Below, in pieces: positions 63,541 to 64,000 of a stretch of 64,000 bases of DNA. A program made the position numbers and the translations under genes. How positions within the stretch are numbered: the stretch's first letter is position 1; each line of letters begins with the position of its first letter. The notes below the pieces were generated by a model that worked only from the letters and a program-made list of their open reading frames with translations, was not told the DNA's origin and did no database searches. Origin of the DNA: an uncultured Nocardioides sp. (GTDB lineage: Bacteria > Actinomycetota > Actinomycetes > Propionibacteriales > Nocardioidaceae); NCBI RefSeq assembly GCF_947488515.1, contig NZ_CANKZF010000001.1, positions 1,612,001 through 1,676,000 of the forward strand. Reading direction: 5' to 3'.

Positions 63541-64000
63541 ATGAACGCCGTGATGACCGTCGACCTCTCCGAGCTCGACGCCTGGTCCGCGCAGGTCCAG
63601 CGCGCTGGCGACGACCTCGCCGGCATCGCCCGCAACGGCGGCCACGCGCTCGTCCAGACCGACTTCGGTCCCATCCTCGAGACCATGATGGGCGCCTACA
63701 ACGCACTGCTGCCCTCGGTGCACCAGTCGCTGGAGGAGAACGGCACCGGGATGCGCGACCACGCCGAGGCGCTGCGGGCCACCGCCCGCGACTTCACGCT
63801 CACCGAGGACGGCGTCGTACGCCGCCACAACGCCGCCGGCGTCGACGGCCGCGACGGGTCGAGCAGCTTCTGGGACGTCGCCGACACCACCATCCGGCGG
63901 GCCGGCCCCACCGAGAGCAGCCTGCCCCAGATCAGCTTCGGCTTCCCCTACGACACCGTGTGCGACCTGGTGCGGATGCTGACCGGCTTCGACATCCGCG
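63541..64000 (+). CDS. WXG100-like protein, partial at window edge
   Basis: First 153 residues of a larger protein. Helical N-terminus (VDLSELDAWSAQVQRAGDDLAGIARNGG and SVHQSLEENGTGMRDHAEALRATARDF) typical of ESX-associated proteins. ATG at 63541 with AGGAG 7 nt upstream. Divergent from the two ESX-like genes. It may be the N-terminal trafficking domain of a polymorphic toxin, but the C-terminus is outside the window. Confidence 0.7.
   Translation, partial: MNAVMTVDLSELDAWSAQVQRAGDDLAGIARNGGHALVQTDFGPILETMMGAYNALLPSVHQSLEENGTGMRDHAEALRATARDFTLTEDGVVRRHNAAGVDGRDGSSSFWDVADTTIRRAGPTESSLPQISFGFPYDTVCDLVRMLTGFDIR

Overview
The window is high-GC DNA (roughly 70% by eye) from an actinobacterium, most probably Nocardioides or a close relative in Nocardioidaceae. 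The signs are GTG starts, ATGA/GTGA-coupled genes, the ppk/pit/pst/mutT1 block, the vdh-DUF3073-purM-purF order, a sterol-carrier protein, actinobacterial nitrobindin, and a DUF559-like protein of a type common in Nocardioides. The species call is an inference; there is no rRNA gene in the window.

Layout. 1-2.7 kb: an MFS exporter cut by the window edge, its ArsR-type repressor, a Fur-family regulator, nitrobindin and a DsrE protein. 2.8-14.5 kb: phosphate block with ppk, DUF47 (PhoU-like), pit, pstSCAB on the minus strand and mutT1; PHO-box-like 11-nt repeats precede pstS, ppk and perhaps DUF47. It is interrupted by a DUF559-like gene lying between two copies of a palindromic repeat. 14.5-21.6 kb: cold-shock protein, M81 peptidase, CutC, a D-tartrate dehydratase facing its GntR regulator across twin operators, then a coupled three-gene glycosyltransferase operon. 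21.6-25.8 kb: lower-GC stretch of small orphan genes in mixed orientation, separated by about ten copies of one short repeat and ending at tRNA-Lys; it resembles a gene-cassette array. 25.8-33.7 kb: a large secreted protein, PAP2 phosphatase, type II NADH dehydrogenase with a coupled leader ORF, an HATPase protein, paired CrcB/FluC channels and a minimal zincin.

33.8-37.4 kb: tRNA-Asp and tRNA-Glu, then the most interesting unit: single-domain response regulator, a 28-codon ORF with its own ribosome site, a cytochrome P450, a soluble histidine kinase coupled to the P450, and tRNA-Phe. The peptide has a Tyr-Ala-Trp motif near its C-terminus and the P450 lacks the usual I-helix acid/threonine pair. 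A P450-modified peptide (RiPP) with its own two-component system is the leading hypothesis. 37.5-45.7 kb: alpha/beta hydrolase, an unassigned protein, valine/leucine dehydrogenase, DUF3073, purM, purF, SDR and SRPBCC. 45.7-52.3 kb: M20 peptidase, GNAT, phosphoketolase, sterol-carrier protein, a lipoprotein esterase coupled to an ArsR regulator. 52.3-64 kb: MFS exporter, WYL regulator, DrrAB-like ABC exporter, lipoprotein, purL, TetR plus DHA2 exporter, and WXG100/ESX-like genes running off the right edge.

Short palindromic elements of several families lie between genes throughout, including one element found three times exactly at the junction between co-directional genes. All calls come from reading sequence and remembered family motifs; no database search was run.
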